DNA from: Patescibacteria group bacterium UBA2772
Lineage (GTDB): Bacteria > Patescibacteriota > Minisyncoccia > Moranbacterales > DUUL01
Direction of reading: 5' to 3'
DNA: 10,874 nt
NCBI GenBank assembly: GCA_002352545.1
Contig: DEIO01000011.1
Span: 1-10,874 of the forward strand
In this document: piece by piece, positions 1 to 6,545 of the stretch
How the letters are laid out: each line of letters starts with the position of its first letter
Numbering within the stretch: position 1 is the stretch's first letter
Notes under the pieces: generated by a model
Told to the model about the DNA's origin: nothing
Seen by the model: only the letters and a program-made list of their open reading frames with translations
The model's database searches: none
Position numbers and translations under genes: made by a program

Positions 1-2
1 AA

Positions 3-41
3 GCTAAACTGGGCAAGACCCAAACTTATTTTTCAAAATAA
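3..41 (+). CDS. C-terminal tail of an unidentified upstream gene (partial)
   Basis: Frame 3 is open from the window edge and ends at TAA 39-41, three bases before the murB start; the visible residues are AKLGKTQTYFSK. The tight spacing suggests an operon partner of murB, and in many bacteria that would be another mur gene such as murC or murG, but twelve residues are too few to name it. Frame 1 is also open, to a stop at 70-72, and would overlap murB by 28 bases. I prefer frame 3 for its spacing only. Confidence 0.35.
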   Translation, partial: AKLGKTQTYFSK

Positions 42-44
42 AAA

Positions 45-992
45 ATGGATATTCGAGAAAAAGTTTTGTTAAAAAAATACTCAACATATAATATCGGTGG
101 AGAAACTGAATTCTTTTGTTTGTTGGAAAAACAAAAAGATATTGTTGACGCTGTTGATTTTTCTAAAAGAAATAAGCTTGATATTTTTTTCTTGGGAGGT
201 GGTAGTAATATATTATTTTCAGATAGTATGTTTAATGGACTTGTAGCTAAGATAAATAATGATGAAATTGAAATTCTCAAAGAAACTGATAAAAATATTA
301 AAATTAAATGTGGTGCAGGCGTCTTGTTGAGTAAACTCTCTGCTTTTTGTGTGCAACATGGTTTAGGTGGTTTTGAATGGTCTACTGGTATTCCAGGGAC
401 TATAGGTGGTGCTATTAGGGGCAATGCAGGTGCCTTCAAAGGTGAGATGAAAGAGCATGTCTTAAAAGTTTGGGTTATTGATATGAAGGATCAAGATTTG
501 GGTATTCAAGAGTTGGATAAAGAAGAATGTTCTTTCGATTATAGATATAGTATTTTTAAAGAGAATGAAAATTTGTTAGTGTGGGAAGTAGAAATGCAAT
601 TTGAAAAATCTGATATAGCTGGAATAAAAAGCAAGATGAAAGAAATAGTTCAAAAAAGAAAAGGGAGTCAACCATTAATGGAAAAATATCCATCAGCTGG
701 TTGTGTATTTAAAAACCCCACCGTTTCTGATAAAGTTATTAAAAGTTTTGAGTCAGACCAAGAAACAGAAAGTAGGGATGGAAAAGTTCCGGCTGGCTGG
801 TTAATTGATAGATGTGATTTAAAAGGAGAGCAGATTGGTGGTGCAATGGTAAGCAGAGAACAAGCTAATTTTATTGTGAATACAGGAGAAGCTACAAGTG
901 AAGATGTTATAATATTAATGAGTCTTGTTAAGATGAAGGTTCGAAATCAATTCAAGGTTCAGCTTGAAGAAGAAGTGAAAATTTTGTTATAA
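45..992 (+). CDS. murB: UDP-N-acetylenolpyruvoylglucosamine reductase MurB
   Basis: MurB is the cytoplasmic FAD enzyme that uses NADPH to reduce UDP-GlcNAc-enolpyruvate to UDP-MurNAc, the second committed step of peptidoglycan precursor synthesis. The 315-residue product has the FAD-binding signatures in order: YNIGG at 15-19, GGGSNIL at 51-57, GIPGTIGGA at 115-123 and GNAGA at 126-130. The substrate/catalytic motif YRYSIF is at 166-171 (Arg167), GCVFKNP at 219-225, and the closing LEEEV at 307-311 carries the conserved active-site Glu310. The position of the E. coli catalytic Ser (GSxFKNP) is Cys220 here, which should still be able to donate a proton. An expanded loop at about 226-248 precedes PAGWLID. 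ATG at 45 is the only reasonable start; no Shine-Dalgarno precedes it. A terminator follows at 1063. Family assignment is secure. Confidence 0.96.
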   Translation: MDIREKVLLKKYSTYNIGGETEFFCLLEKQKDIVDAVDFSKRNKLDIFFLGGGSNILFSDSMFNGLVAKINNDEIEILKETDKNIKIKCGAGVLLSKLSAFCVQHGLGGFEWSTGIPGTIGGAIRGNAGAFKGEMKEHVLKVWVIDMKDQDLGIQELDKEECSFDYRYSIFKENENLLVWEVEMQFEKSDIAGIKSKMKEIVQKRKGSQPLMEKYPSAGCVFKNPTVSDKVIKSFESDQETESRDGKVPAGWLIDRCDLKGEQIGGAMVSREQANFIVNTGEATSEDVIILMSLVKMKVRNQFKVQLEEEVKILL

Positions 993-997
993 TTAAA

Positions 998-1035
998 ATG
1001 TCTTTAAATGAAAAAAATGTTTTTAAATGAAAAAA
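998..1035 (+). repeat. Tandem pair of 19-base repeats
   Basis: Two adjacent 19-base copies (998-1016 and 1017-1035) differ only at the fifth base (C versus T). Each reads ATG, four or five pyrimidines, AAATG and six A. They lie between the murB stop and its terminator. This is most likely a slippage duplication in AT-rich spacer; no function is evident. Confidence 0.7.
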
Positions 1036-1062
1036 GCAAAAAACTTACAGATTTAAAGATTC

Positions 1063-1090
1063 AAAAGCCTTAAAAGGGGCTTTTATTGTT
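1063..1090 (+). terminator. Intrinsic terminator after murB
   Basis: AAAAGCC (1063-1069) pairs with GGCTTTT (1078-1084) around an eight-base loop and is followed by ATTGTT. The T-tract is partly formed by the stem itself. Its place 70 bases after the murB stop and 30 bases before hpf suggests it ends the murB transcript. Confidence 0.65.
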
Positions 1091-1120
1091 TAAAAGTTGT
1101 AATAATTAAGAAAAAGAAAA

Positions 1121-1468
1121 ATGGAAATCAAGTATTTAGCTGGTGCAAACAAACTCAATGAAATGGAAAAAGCATATATTGAGAAAAAAGCTCATAAGAC
1201 AAAAAAATTATTAAGAGAATTCGAAAAAGGATTATTGAGAGCTGAATTCGAGATTGAGCAAGACAAAAGTAGTTTTTGGAGAATTATGATGAGTGCTGTT
1301 GTTCCTGGAAAAGTTTTTCGAGTTGAAAAAAGAGATAAGGATATGCGTAGAGCAATAGACAGTGCCGATGAGGCTCTTTTGAAAAAAATCAGAAGAAGCA
1401 AAGAAAAAGTTAGAGATAATTTAAGAAGAGGAAAAATCGCAGAAACCATTGTTAGCGAATCAGTTTAA
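1121..1468 (+). CDS. hpf: Ribosome hibernation promoting factor, short form (S30AE family)
   Basis: HPF/RaiA proteins bind the small ribosomal subunit between the mRNA and tRNA sites and keep idle ribosomes inactive in stationary phase or starvation. The 115-residue, very basic product has the S30AE layout: a first strand plus long helix (1-32, with AYIEKKAHKTKKLL), strands at about 40-72 (RAEFEIEQDKSSFWRIMMSA, then KVFRVEKRDKD), and a second helix with the family hallmark DMRRAIDSADEALLKKIRR at about 74-92, comparable to D-M-x-x-A-I-D in known members. The C-terminal dimerisation domain of long HPF is absent, so this is the short type. The start at ATG 1121 has no Shine-Dalgarno; the preceding bases are almost all A. 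Flanked by terminators on both sides, it is probably a single-gene transcript. RaiA and HPF cannot be told apart at this level. Confidence 0.88.
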   Translation: MEIKYLAGANKLNEMEKAYIEKKAHKTKKLLREFEKGLLRAEFEIEQDKSSFWRIMMSAVVPGKVFRVEKRDKDMRRAIDSADEALLKKIRRSKEKVRDNLRRGKIAETIVSESV

Positions 1469-1530
1469 GTTTTGAATAAAAAAATCAAAGATATATAAGG
1501 ACTAATTAGATTTTTTCGCTATAGATAAAG

Positions 1531-1568
1531 CAGTGGATCAAAGGAATTTTCCACTGTTTTTATTTTAT
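1531..1568 (+). terminator. Strong intrinsic terminator after hpf
   Basis: CAGTGGA (1531-1537) and TCCACTG (1550-1556) form a perfect 7-bp stem with a 12-base loop, followed by TTTTTATTTT. A weaker, purely A/T-rich hairpin (AAAAAATC 1479-1486 with GATTTTTT 1509-1516) lies just upstream and may act with it. The site sits 63 bases after the hpf stop and immediately ahead of the recQ promoter candidate. Confidence 0.88.
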
Positions 1569-1579
1569 CTGAAAAACAG

Positions 1580-1585
1580 TATAAT
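1580..1585 (+). promoter_or_regulatory. -10 box of recQ, possibly giving a leaderless mRNA
   Basis: A perfect TATAAT lies nine bases before the recQ ATG (1595). Transcription usually starts about seven bases after a -10 box, which places +1 at about 1591-1593, two to four bases from the start codon. The matching -35 region (about 1557-1562) is the T-run of the preceding terminator and fits TTGACA poorly. No Shine-Dalgarno is present, in keeping with a leaderless or near-leaderless transcript. Confidence 0.5.
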
Positions 1586-1594
1586 GAAACGGCT

Positions 1595-3718
1595 ATGAAA
1601 AAACTTCTCAAAAAACATTTTGGACACGAAAACTTTCGTTCAGTGCAGAAACCTGTAATTGAAAGCTTTCTTTCTGGTTGTGATACGGTTGTTGTGATGC
1701 CAACAGGGGGTGGTAAATCTCTTTGTTTTCAGCTACCAGCATTGATGCGTAGGGGTATAACAATTGTTATCTCACCTCTGATTTCATTGATGAAAGATCA
1801 AGTTGATGCACTTACTGCGAATGGGATTTCTGCTACTATGCTTAATTCTACTGTTGAAGTCGGTGAGTTGCAAAAGAGAATGCTTGATGCAAAAAAAGGA
1901 AAATATAAACTTATATATCTTGCGCCAGAAAGGTTAGTAAATGATTATGTGCAGGATTGGCTTGGGAAGATTGATATTGGGGCGTTAGCTATTGATGAAG
2001 CTCATTGTATTTCTCAGTGGGGACATGATTTTAGGCCTGATTATCGGAATTTGAAATTATTTCGTAAACGTTTTTCTGATATTCCAATTATTGCGCTTAC
2101 TGCCTCTGCTACCCAGAAAGTGAGAAATGATATTGTAAAAGAACTAGAACTGCAAGAGCATAAAGTCTTTTTGTCAGATTTTTATCGTGAAAATTTGCAT
2201 TTAAGAGTGATGTCAAAGGTTGGCGCAGATGAAAAAATTATAGCTCTTATAAACAAGCATCGGAATGAATCAGTGATAATTTATTGTTTTTCACGCAAAG
2301 AAACTGAGCAATTGACTAAATTGCTTAAAAATAGAGGTGTTAACGCGGGTTGTTATCACGCTGGAATGTCTTTAGAAAAAAGAGATGCAACACAAGAAGC
2401 TTTCGTACATGACGAGATTAATGTAGTGGTAGCAACTATAGCTTTTGGAATGGGAATTGATAAACTAGATGTCAGATTGGTTATTCACAAGACTTTTCCT
2501 AAAACAATCGAAGGTTATTATCAAGAAATTGGACGTGCCGGACGTGATGGGCTCCCTAGTGAATGTGTCATGTTATATTCTGCTGGTGATAAAATAAAAT
2601 TAGATTTTTTCTTAAATCAAATGGAGAAAGAGCGTCGAGTTGGTGAAGAGAAAAAAATTCGTGAGGTTATGCAATTTGCAGAATCTCGTAGTTGTCGTTG
2701 GCAATGGATTACAAAGTATTTCGGACAAACCAATTTATTTGAATGTGGAACATGTGACTCCTGCTTAGGACAAAAGAACCAAGAAGATGCAACTGAGATT
2801 GTACAGAAAATTCTTTCTGCAGTTTTGCGGACAGGAAATGTTTTTGGTAAGGGATATGTTATAAAAATATTGCGTGGATCTAGGGACAAAACAGTTAGAA
2901 TGCGAAGGCATCAGAATCTCTCAGTTTGGGGTATAGCAAAAGAATATTCAGTAACAGAACTCGCTGAATTTTTTGCACATATAGTGGAAAGAGGCTTGTT
3001 GGTGAGGAATGGTGGAGAGTATGAAACATTTAGTGTTTCTCAAAAAGGGATTATATTTCTTAATAAAAAAGAAAAAATTGAGTTACCAAAAATTCAAAAA
3101 GAGGATACTTTGAAAAAAAGGCAATTACAAAAAAGAGAGGATAACAAAGATTTTGATGAAGAAATTTTTGCCAAATTGCGAATTTTACGTAAAGAAATTG
3201 CAGATAAAAAAAGAGTGCCAGCTTTTGTTATTTTTGGTGATGTTGCTTTAAGAGAAATGGCGCAACAACTTCCAGTGACAAGGGATGAATTTGCAAATAT
3301 TCCTGGAGTAGGTGCTCAAAAATTGGAAAGATATGGAGAGCAATTTACCGACTTTATTATAAAGTTGAAACAAGAAAAAAATAAGATAAAAAAGAAGAAC
3401 ATAATTTCTGCTGTTAAACAGGAAAGAATTGATGTAGTACAAGAATTAATTCAACAGAAAAATAATTTAGAGGAAATTTCTAAAAAAATAAAATTTTCAA
3501 AAAATACAGTCATTCAATACATAGAGGAGATTTTAGTAGAAAACAAAAGATTGGAAATTGACTATCTTCTGCCACCAAGGAATGTGCAGAAAGAAATTAA
3601 AAAAGCTATTGAAAAATGTGGCAACGAAAAATTGAAACCGATATTTGAAGAGTGCGAGGGAAGATATTCTTATGAAGAAGTTCGTTTGGTCAGAATTATT
3701 GTGATTAGTAAAATCTAG
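1595..3718 (+). CDS. recQ: ATP-dependent DNA helicase RecQ
   Basis: RecQ is a 3'-to-5' DNA helicase of recombinational repair and stalled-fork processing. All superfamily 2 helicase motifs are visible in the 707 residues: motif 0 with FRSVQ at 14-18, Walker A TGGGKS 37-42, DEAH 134-137 followed by the RecQ-specific aromatic loop CISQWGHDFRP, SAT 171-173, FGMGIDK 284-290 and QEIGRAGRDG 310-319. The zinc site C367-x16-C384-x2-C387-x2-C390 has the same spacing as E. coli RecQ. It is followed by the RQC winged helix (about 400-490) and an HRDC domain (about 521-592, with VPAFVIFGDVALREMA and IPGVG). The region 600-707 goes beyond E. coli RecQ (about 610 residues) and looks like the helix-turn-helix tail seen on some RecQ proteins (EEISKKIKFSKNTVIQYIEE). 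ATG 1595 leaves motif 0 intact. No Shine-Dalgarno. Confidence 0.97.
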   Translation: MKKLLKKHFGHENFRSVQKPVIESFLSGCDTVVVMPTGGGKSLCFQLPALMRRGITIVISPLISLMKDQVDALTANGISATMLNSTVEVGELQKRMLDAKKGKYKLIYLAPERLVNDYVQDWLGKIDIGALAIDEAHCISQWGHDFRPDYRNLKLFRKRFSDIPIIALTASATQKVRNDIVKELELQEHKVFLSDFYRENLHLRVMSKVGADEKIIALINKHRNESVIIYCFSRKETEQLTKLLKNRGVNAGCYHAGMSLEKRDATQEAFVHDEINVVVATIAFGMGIDKLDVRLVIHKTFPKTIEGYYQEIGRAGRDGLPSECVMLYSAGDKIKLDFFLNQMEKERRVGEEKKIREVMQFAESRSCRWQWITKYFGQTNLFECGTCDSCLGQKNQEDATEIVQKILSAVLRTGNVFGKGYVIKILRGSRDKTVRMRRHQNLSVWGIAKEYSVTELAEFFAHIVERGLLVRNGGEYETFSVSQKGIIFLNKKEKIELPKIQKEDTLKKRQLQKREDNKDFDEEIFAKLRILRKEIADKKRVPAFVIFGDVALREMAQQLPVTRDEFANIPGVGAQKLERYGEQFTDFIIKLKQEKNKIKKKNIISAVKQERIDVVQELIQQKNNLEEISKKIKFSKNTVIQYIEEILVENKRLEIDYLLPPRNVQKEIKKAIEKCGNEKLKPIFEECEGRYSYEEVRLVRIIVISKI

Positions 3719-3783
3719 GACCTATTTCATTATAATTAAGAAACTGGTACAAATTTAAACATGGTTTTTATTTCCTAGCGCAC

Positions 3784-3808
3784 TAGACTTTACGAGAAAT
3801 CAAGTCTA
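3784..3808. repeat. Inverted repeat in the recQ-secA spacer
   Basis: TAGACTT (3784-3790) and AAGTCTA (3802-3808) are perfect 7-base arms around an 11-base loop, 54 bases before secA. There is no T-tract on the + side, so this is not a standard terminator; it could be an mRNA leader hairpin or an operator. A second, weak hairpin at 3741-3767 (AAACTG with TGGTTT, two wobbles) followed by TTATTT may be the recQ terminator. The rest of the 144-base spacer shows nothing else clear. Confidence 0.5.
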
Positions 3809-3829
3809 AAATAATAAAGTGTGGATTAT

Positions 3830-3860
3830 TTGAGTTAGAAAAAATAAGAAACGATATAAA
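3830..3860 (+). promoter_or_regulatory. Candidate secA promoter
   Basis: TTGAGT (3830-3835) and TATAAA (3855-3860) resemble -35 and -10 boxes but are 19 bases apart, and the -10 is only two bases from the ATG, which would place +1 inside the gene. An alternative is the perfect TATAAT at 3731-3736, which lacks a good -35 but would give a leader of about 120 bases containing the 3784-3808 hairpin. I cannot choose between them. Confidence 0.25.
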
Positions 3861-3862
3861 TT

Positions 3863-6517
3863 ATGAAACTTTTAGACAAAATTTTTGGAAATGCTCAGCA
3901 ACGAGAGCTGAAAAGAATAGGATTGATTATAGAAAAAATTAATGCTTTAGATGAAGAAACTAAAAAACTTTCAGATAAAGCGTTACAAGCTAAAACGGAA
4001 GAGTTTAAAAAACTTATTAAAAATAAAGAAAAAACAATCGACGATCTTTTGCCGGAAGCTTTTGCTGTTGCAAGAGAGGCTGCATATAGAGTTATTGGTG
4101 AAAGGCCATATGATTCGCAGCTTACAGGTGGAGTTGTTCTACATGAAGGTAAGATTACTGAAATGAAAACCGGTGAAGGTAAGACATTAACAGCAACTTT
4201 GCCAGTTTACCTAAATGCTCTTTCTGGAAAAGGAGTGCATGTCATTACTGTAAATGATTATCTTTCTAAACGTGATGCTAATTGGATGGGTAGTGTTTAT
4301 AATTTTTTAGGACTATCCACTGCTTGTATTAATAATCAAGCTTCGTATGTTTATGCGCCTAATAAACTTGATGGAGATGAAGTAAGCATTGAGGAGGAGA
4401 ATTTAATTGAGGTTCCAAGAAGCGAAGCATATGAAGCAGATGTTTTGTATGGTACAAACAATGAGTTTGGTTTTGATTATTTACGTGATAATATGGCGCA
4501 AAACAAAACTCAAATGGCACAAAGAGATTTGAACTTTGCAATCGTTGATGAGGTAGATTCAATATTGATTGATGAAGCAAGAACTCCCCTTATCATTTCT
4601 GCTCCAGATAGTGAATCAACTGAAATGTATGGACAATTTGCTATGTTAGTTCCAAGGTTGAAGGAGAATGAAGATTACAATATAGATGAAAAGTTAAAGA
4701 GCGTAATGCTTACTTCCGAAGGAATTGAAAAAATGGAAAAATGGCTTGGAATTGGAAATATCTATGAAACAAATAAAGTTTCTTATGTGCATCATTTAGA
4801 ACAAGCTTTGAAAGCAAATGTTCTTTTCCAATTAGACAAAGAGTATGTTATTAAGGATGGTGAAATTGTAATTGTTGATGAATTTACGGGGCGTTTAATG
4901 CCTGGAAGAAGGTATTCTGAAGGATTGCATCAAGCTATTGAAGCTAAGGAAAAAGTGAAAGTGCAAAGAGAATCACGAACATTAGCAACTATTACCTTCC
5001 AGAATTATTTTAGAATGTATTCTAAGTTAGCCGGAATGACTGGTACAGCGATTACGTCAGCGGAGGAATTTGATAAAGTCTACAAACTAGAAGTAGTTGA
5101 AATTCCAACGAATAAACCTCTAGCGAGAGTTGATCGTAAGGATGTTGTGTATAAAACTGAAGAGGGCAAATTTCAGGCTATTGTTGAGACAGTAATCGAG
5201 AGCAATAAAAAAGGAATACCTGTTTTAGTGGGAACAATTGCTATCGAGAAATCTGAATATTTAGCTGCTATTTTAAAGAAAAGAGGCATTGACAGGGAGG
5301 TTTTGAATGCTAAAAACCATGAAGGTGAGGCTAGGATCATTGCAAATGCAGGTCAAAAAGGAGCTGTAACAATTGCAACCAATATGGCTGGACGTGGAAC
5401 TGATATTAAACTAGGTAAAGGAGTTAAGGAAGTGGGAGGGCTTTTTATTATAGGAACAGAAAGACATGAAGCAAGGAGAATAGACAATCAGTTACGTGGA
5501 CGTGCTGGGCGACAAGGAGATCCCGGAATAACACAGTTTTTTGTTTCTTTGGATGATGAACTCTTGAGAAGGTTTGGTGGCGATAAAATGAAAAGTATAA
5601 TGGATAGACTAGGCCTTCCAGAGGATCAGCCTATTGAAAATAAAATAATCTCTCGTTCAATTGAATCAGCTCAAGGAAAAATTGAAGGGTTTAACTTTGA
5701 TATTCGCCAAAGAGTTTTGGAATATGATGATGTTATGAACAAACAGAGAGAAACAATATACAAGAGACGAAAAGACATATTAGGCAAAAAAAGTGTTAAA
5801 GATGAAATATTGCAAATGTTTTCAGATGAGATGGATGCTATTGTGGCAGTACACACTGATTCTGATGATGAAAATCAATGGAATATGGAGGAGATTGCTG
5901 AAGAGTTGAGTACTATTGTTGATGGAGAAGTTACTAAATTACACAAAAATCTTTTAAATGTAAAAAGTTCTAAGGATTTTGCGCACAGTGCAGAAAAAAA
6001 AAGTGCAATTATCGAGACTCTTACAGACTATTTGAAGAGAGGATACGCAGAAAAGGAGAGAGAGTTAGGTGTCGAACAAATGCGTGTGATTGAAAAAGGT
6101 CTTTATCTTAGAACAATCGATAGTTTTTGGATGGATCACTTAGAGCAGATGGACTTTGTAAGGGAAGGAATTGGTCTTCAGGGCTATGGACAAAGAGATC
6201 CACTGGTAATGTACAAAAAAGAAACTTTTGGGATGTTTCAGACACTTTTGTCGACAATCAATCATACAATTATCAAGGCTATTTTTAGAATGTATCCAGT
6301 TTCGCATAGTAGTGTGATGACGAATGAGCAACAAGGACTTCAAATGAAATACAACAACACTAAGGAGGCGAATGTTTCCTTAGTTAATGACAATAAGGAA
6401 AGAAGTGATAAAAAATCAACGAAGAGTAGTCCAATTATTAATAAAAAGGAAGTTAGTCGGAATGCACCTTGTCCTTGTGGAAGTGGGAAAAAATATAAGA
6501 AGTGTTGCGGAAAATAG
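3863..6517 (+). CDS. secA: Preprotein translocase motor ATPase SecA
   Basis: SecA is the ATPase that drives unfolded preproteins through the SecYEG membrane channel. The 884-residue product is complete. NBD1 holds the Q motif region RPYDSQLTGG (81-90), Walker A MKTGEGKT (101-108), GTNNEFGFDYLRDNM (197-211) and Walker B VDEVD (228-232). The preprotein cross-linking domain lies at about 240-380, ending in GRRYSEGLHQAIEAKE; MAGMTGT-like KLAGMTGTA is at 388-396. NBD2 contains TNMAGRGTDIKLG (506-518) and QLRGRAGRQGDPG (543-555). The two-helix-finger region LRTIDSFWMDHLEQM is at 749-763. The C-terminal zinc motif C870-x-C872-x8-C881-C882, for SecB or ribosome contact, is intact. About 28 extra residues at 158-190 interrupt NBD1 relative to E. 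coli. No Shine-Dalgarno precedes ATG 3863. The next gene begins 28 bases later, so they are probably co-transcribed. Confidence 0.98.
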   Translation: MKLLDKIFGNAQQRELKRIGLIIEKINALDEETKKLSDKALQAKTEEFKKLIKNKEKTIDDLLPEAFAVAREAAYRVIGERPYDSQLTGGVVLHEGKITEMKTGEGKTLTATLPVYLNALSGKGVHVITVNDYLSKRDANWMGSVYNFLGLSTACINNQASYVYAPNKLDGDEVSIEEENLIEVPRSEAYEADVLYGTNNEFGFDYLRDNMAQNKTQMAQRDLNFAIVDEVDSILIDEARTPLIISAPDSESTEMYGQFAMLVPRLKENEDYNIDEKLKSVMLTSEGIEKMEKWLGIGNIYETNKVSYVHHLEQALKANVLFQLDKEYVIKDGEIVIVDEFTGRLMPGRRYSEGLHQAIEAKEKVKVQRESRTLATITFQNYFRMYSKLAGMTGTAITSAEEFDKVYKLEVVEIPTNKPLARVDRKDVVYKTEEGKFQAIVETVIESNKKGIPVLVGTIAIEKSEYLAAILKKRGIDREVLNAKNHEGEARIIANAGQKGAVTIATNMAGRGTDIKLGKGVKEVGGLFIIGTERHEARRIDNQLRGRAGRQGDPGITQFFVSLDDELLRRFGGDKMKSIMDRLGLPEDQPIENKIISRSIESAQGKIEGFNFDIRQRVLEYDDVMNKQRETIYKRRKDILGKKSVKDEILQMFSDEMDAIVAVHTDSDDENQWNMEEIAEELSTIVDGEVTKLHKNLLNVKSSKDFAHSAEKKSAIIETLTDYLKRGYAEKERELGVEQMRVIEKGLYLRTIDSFWMDHLEQMDFVREGIGLQGYGQRDPLVMYKKETFGMFQTLLSTINHTIIKAIFRMYPVSHSSVMTNEQQGLQMKYNNTKEANVSLVNDNKERSDKKSTKSSPIINKKEVSRNAPCPCGSGKKYKKCCGK

Positions 6518-6545
6518 AGCTTGGTAATAAATTCATCACAAAGAG

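Noticed and set aside
26..439. Minus-strand open frames, for example opposite murB, hpf, recQ and the 6546-9005 gene
   Set aside because: They lie wholly opposite well-supported genes, have low-complexity Leu/Ser/Phe-rich products typical of antisense to Lys/Glu-rich genes, and resemble no family.
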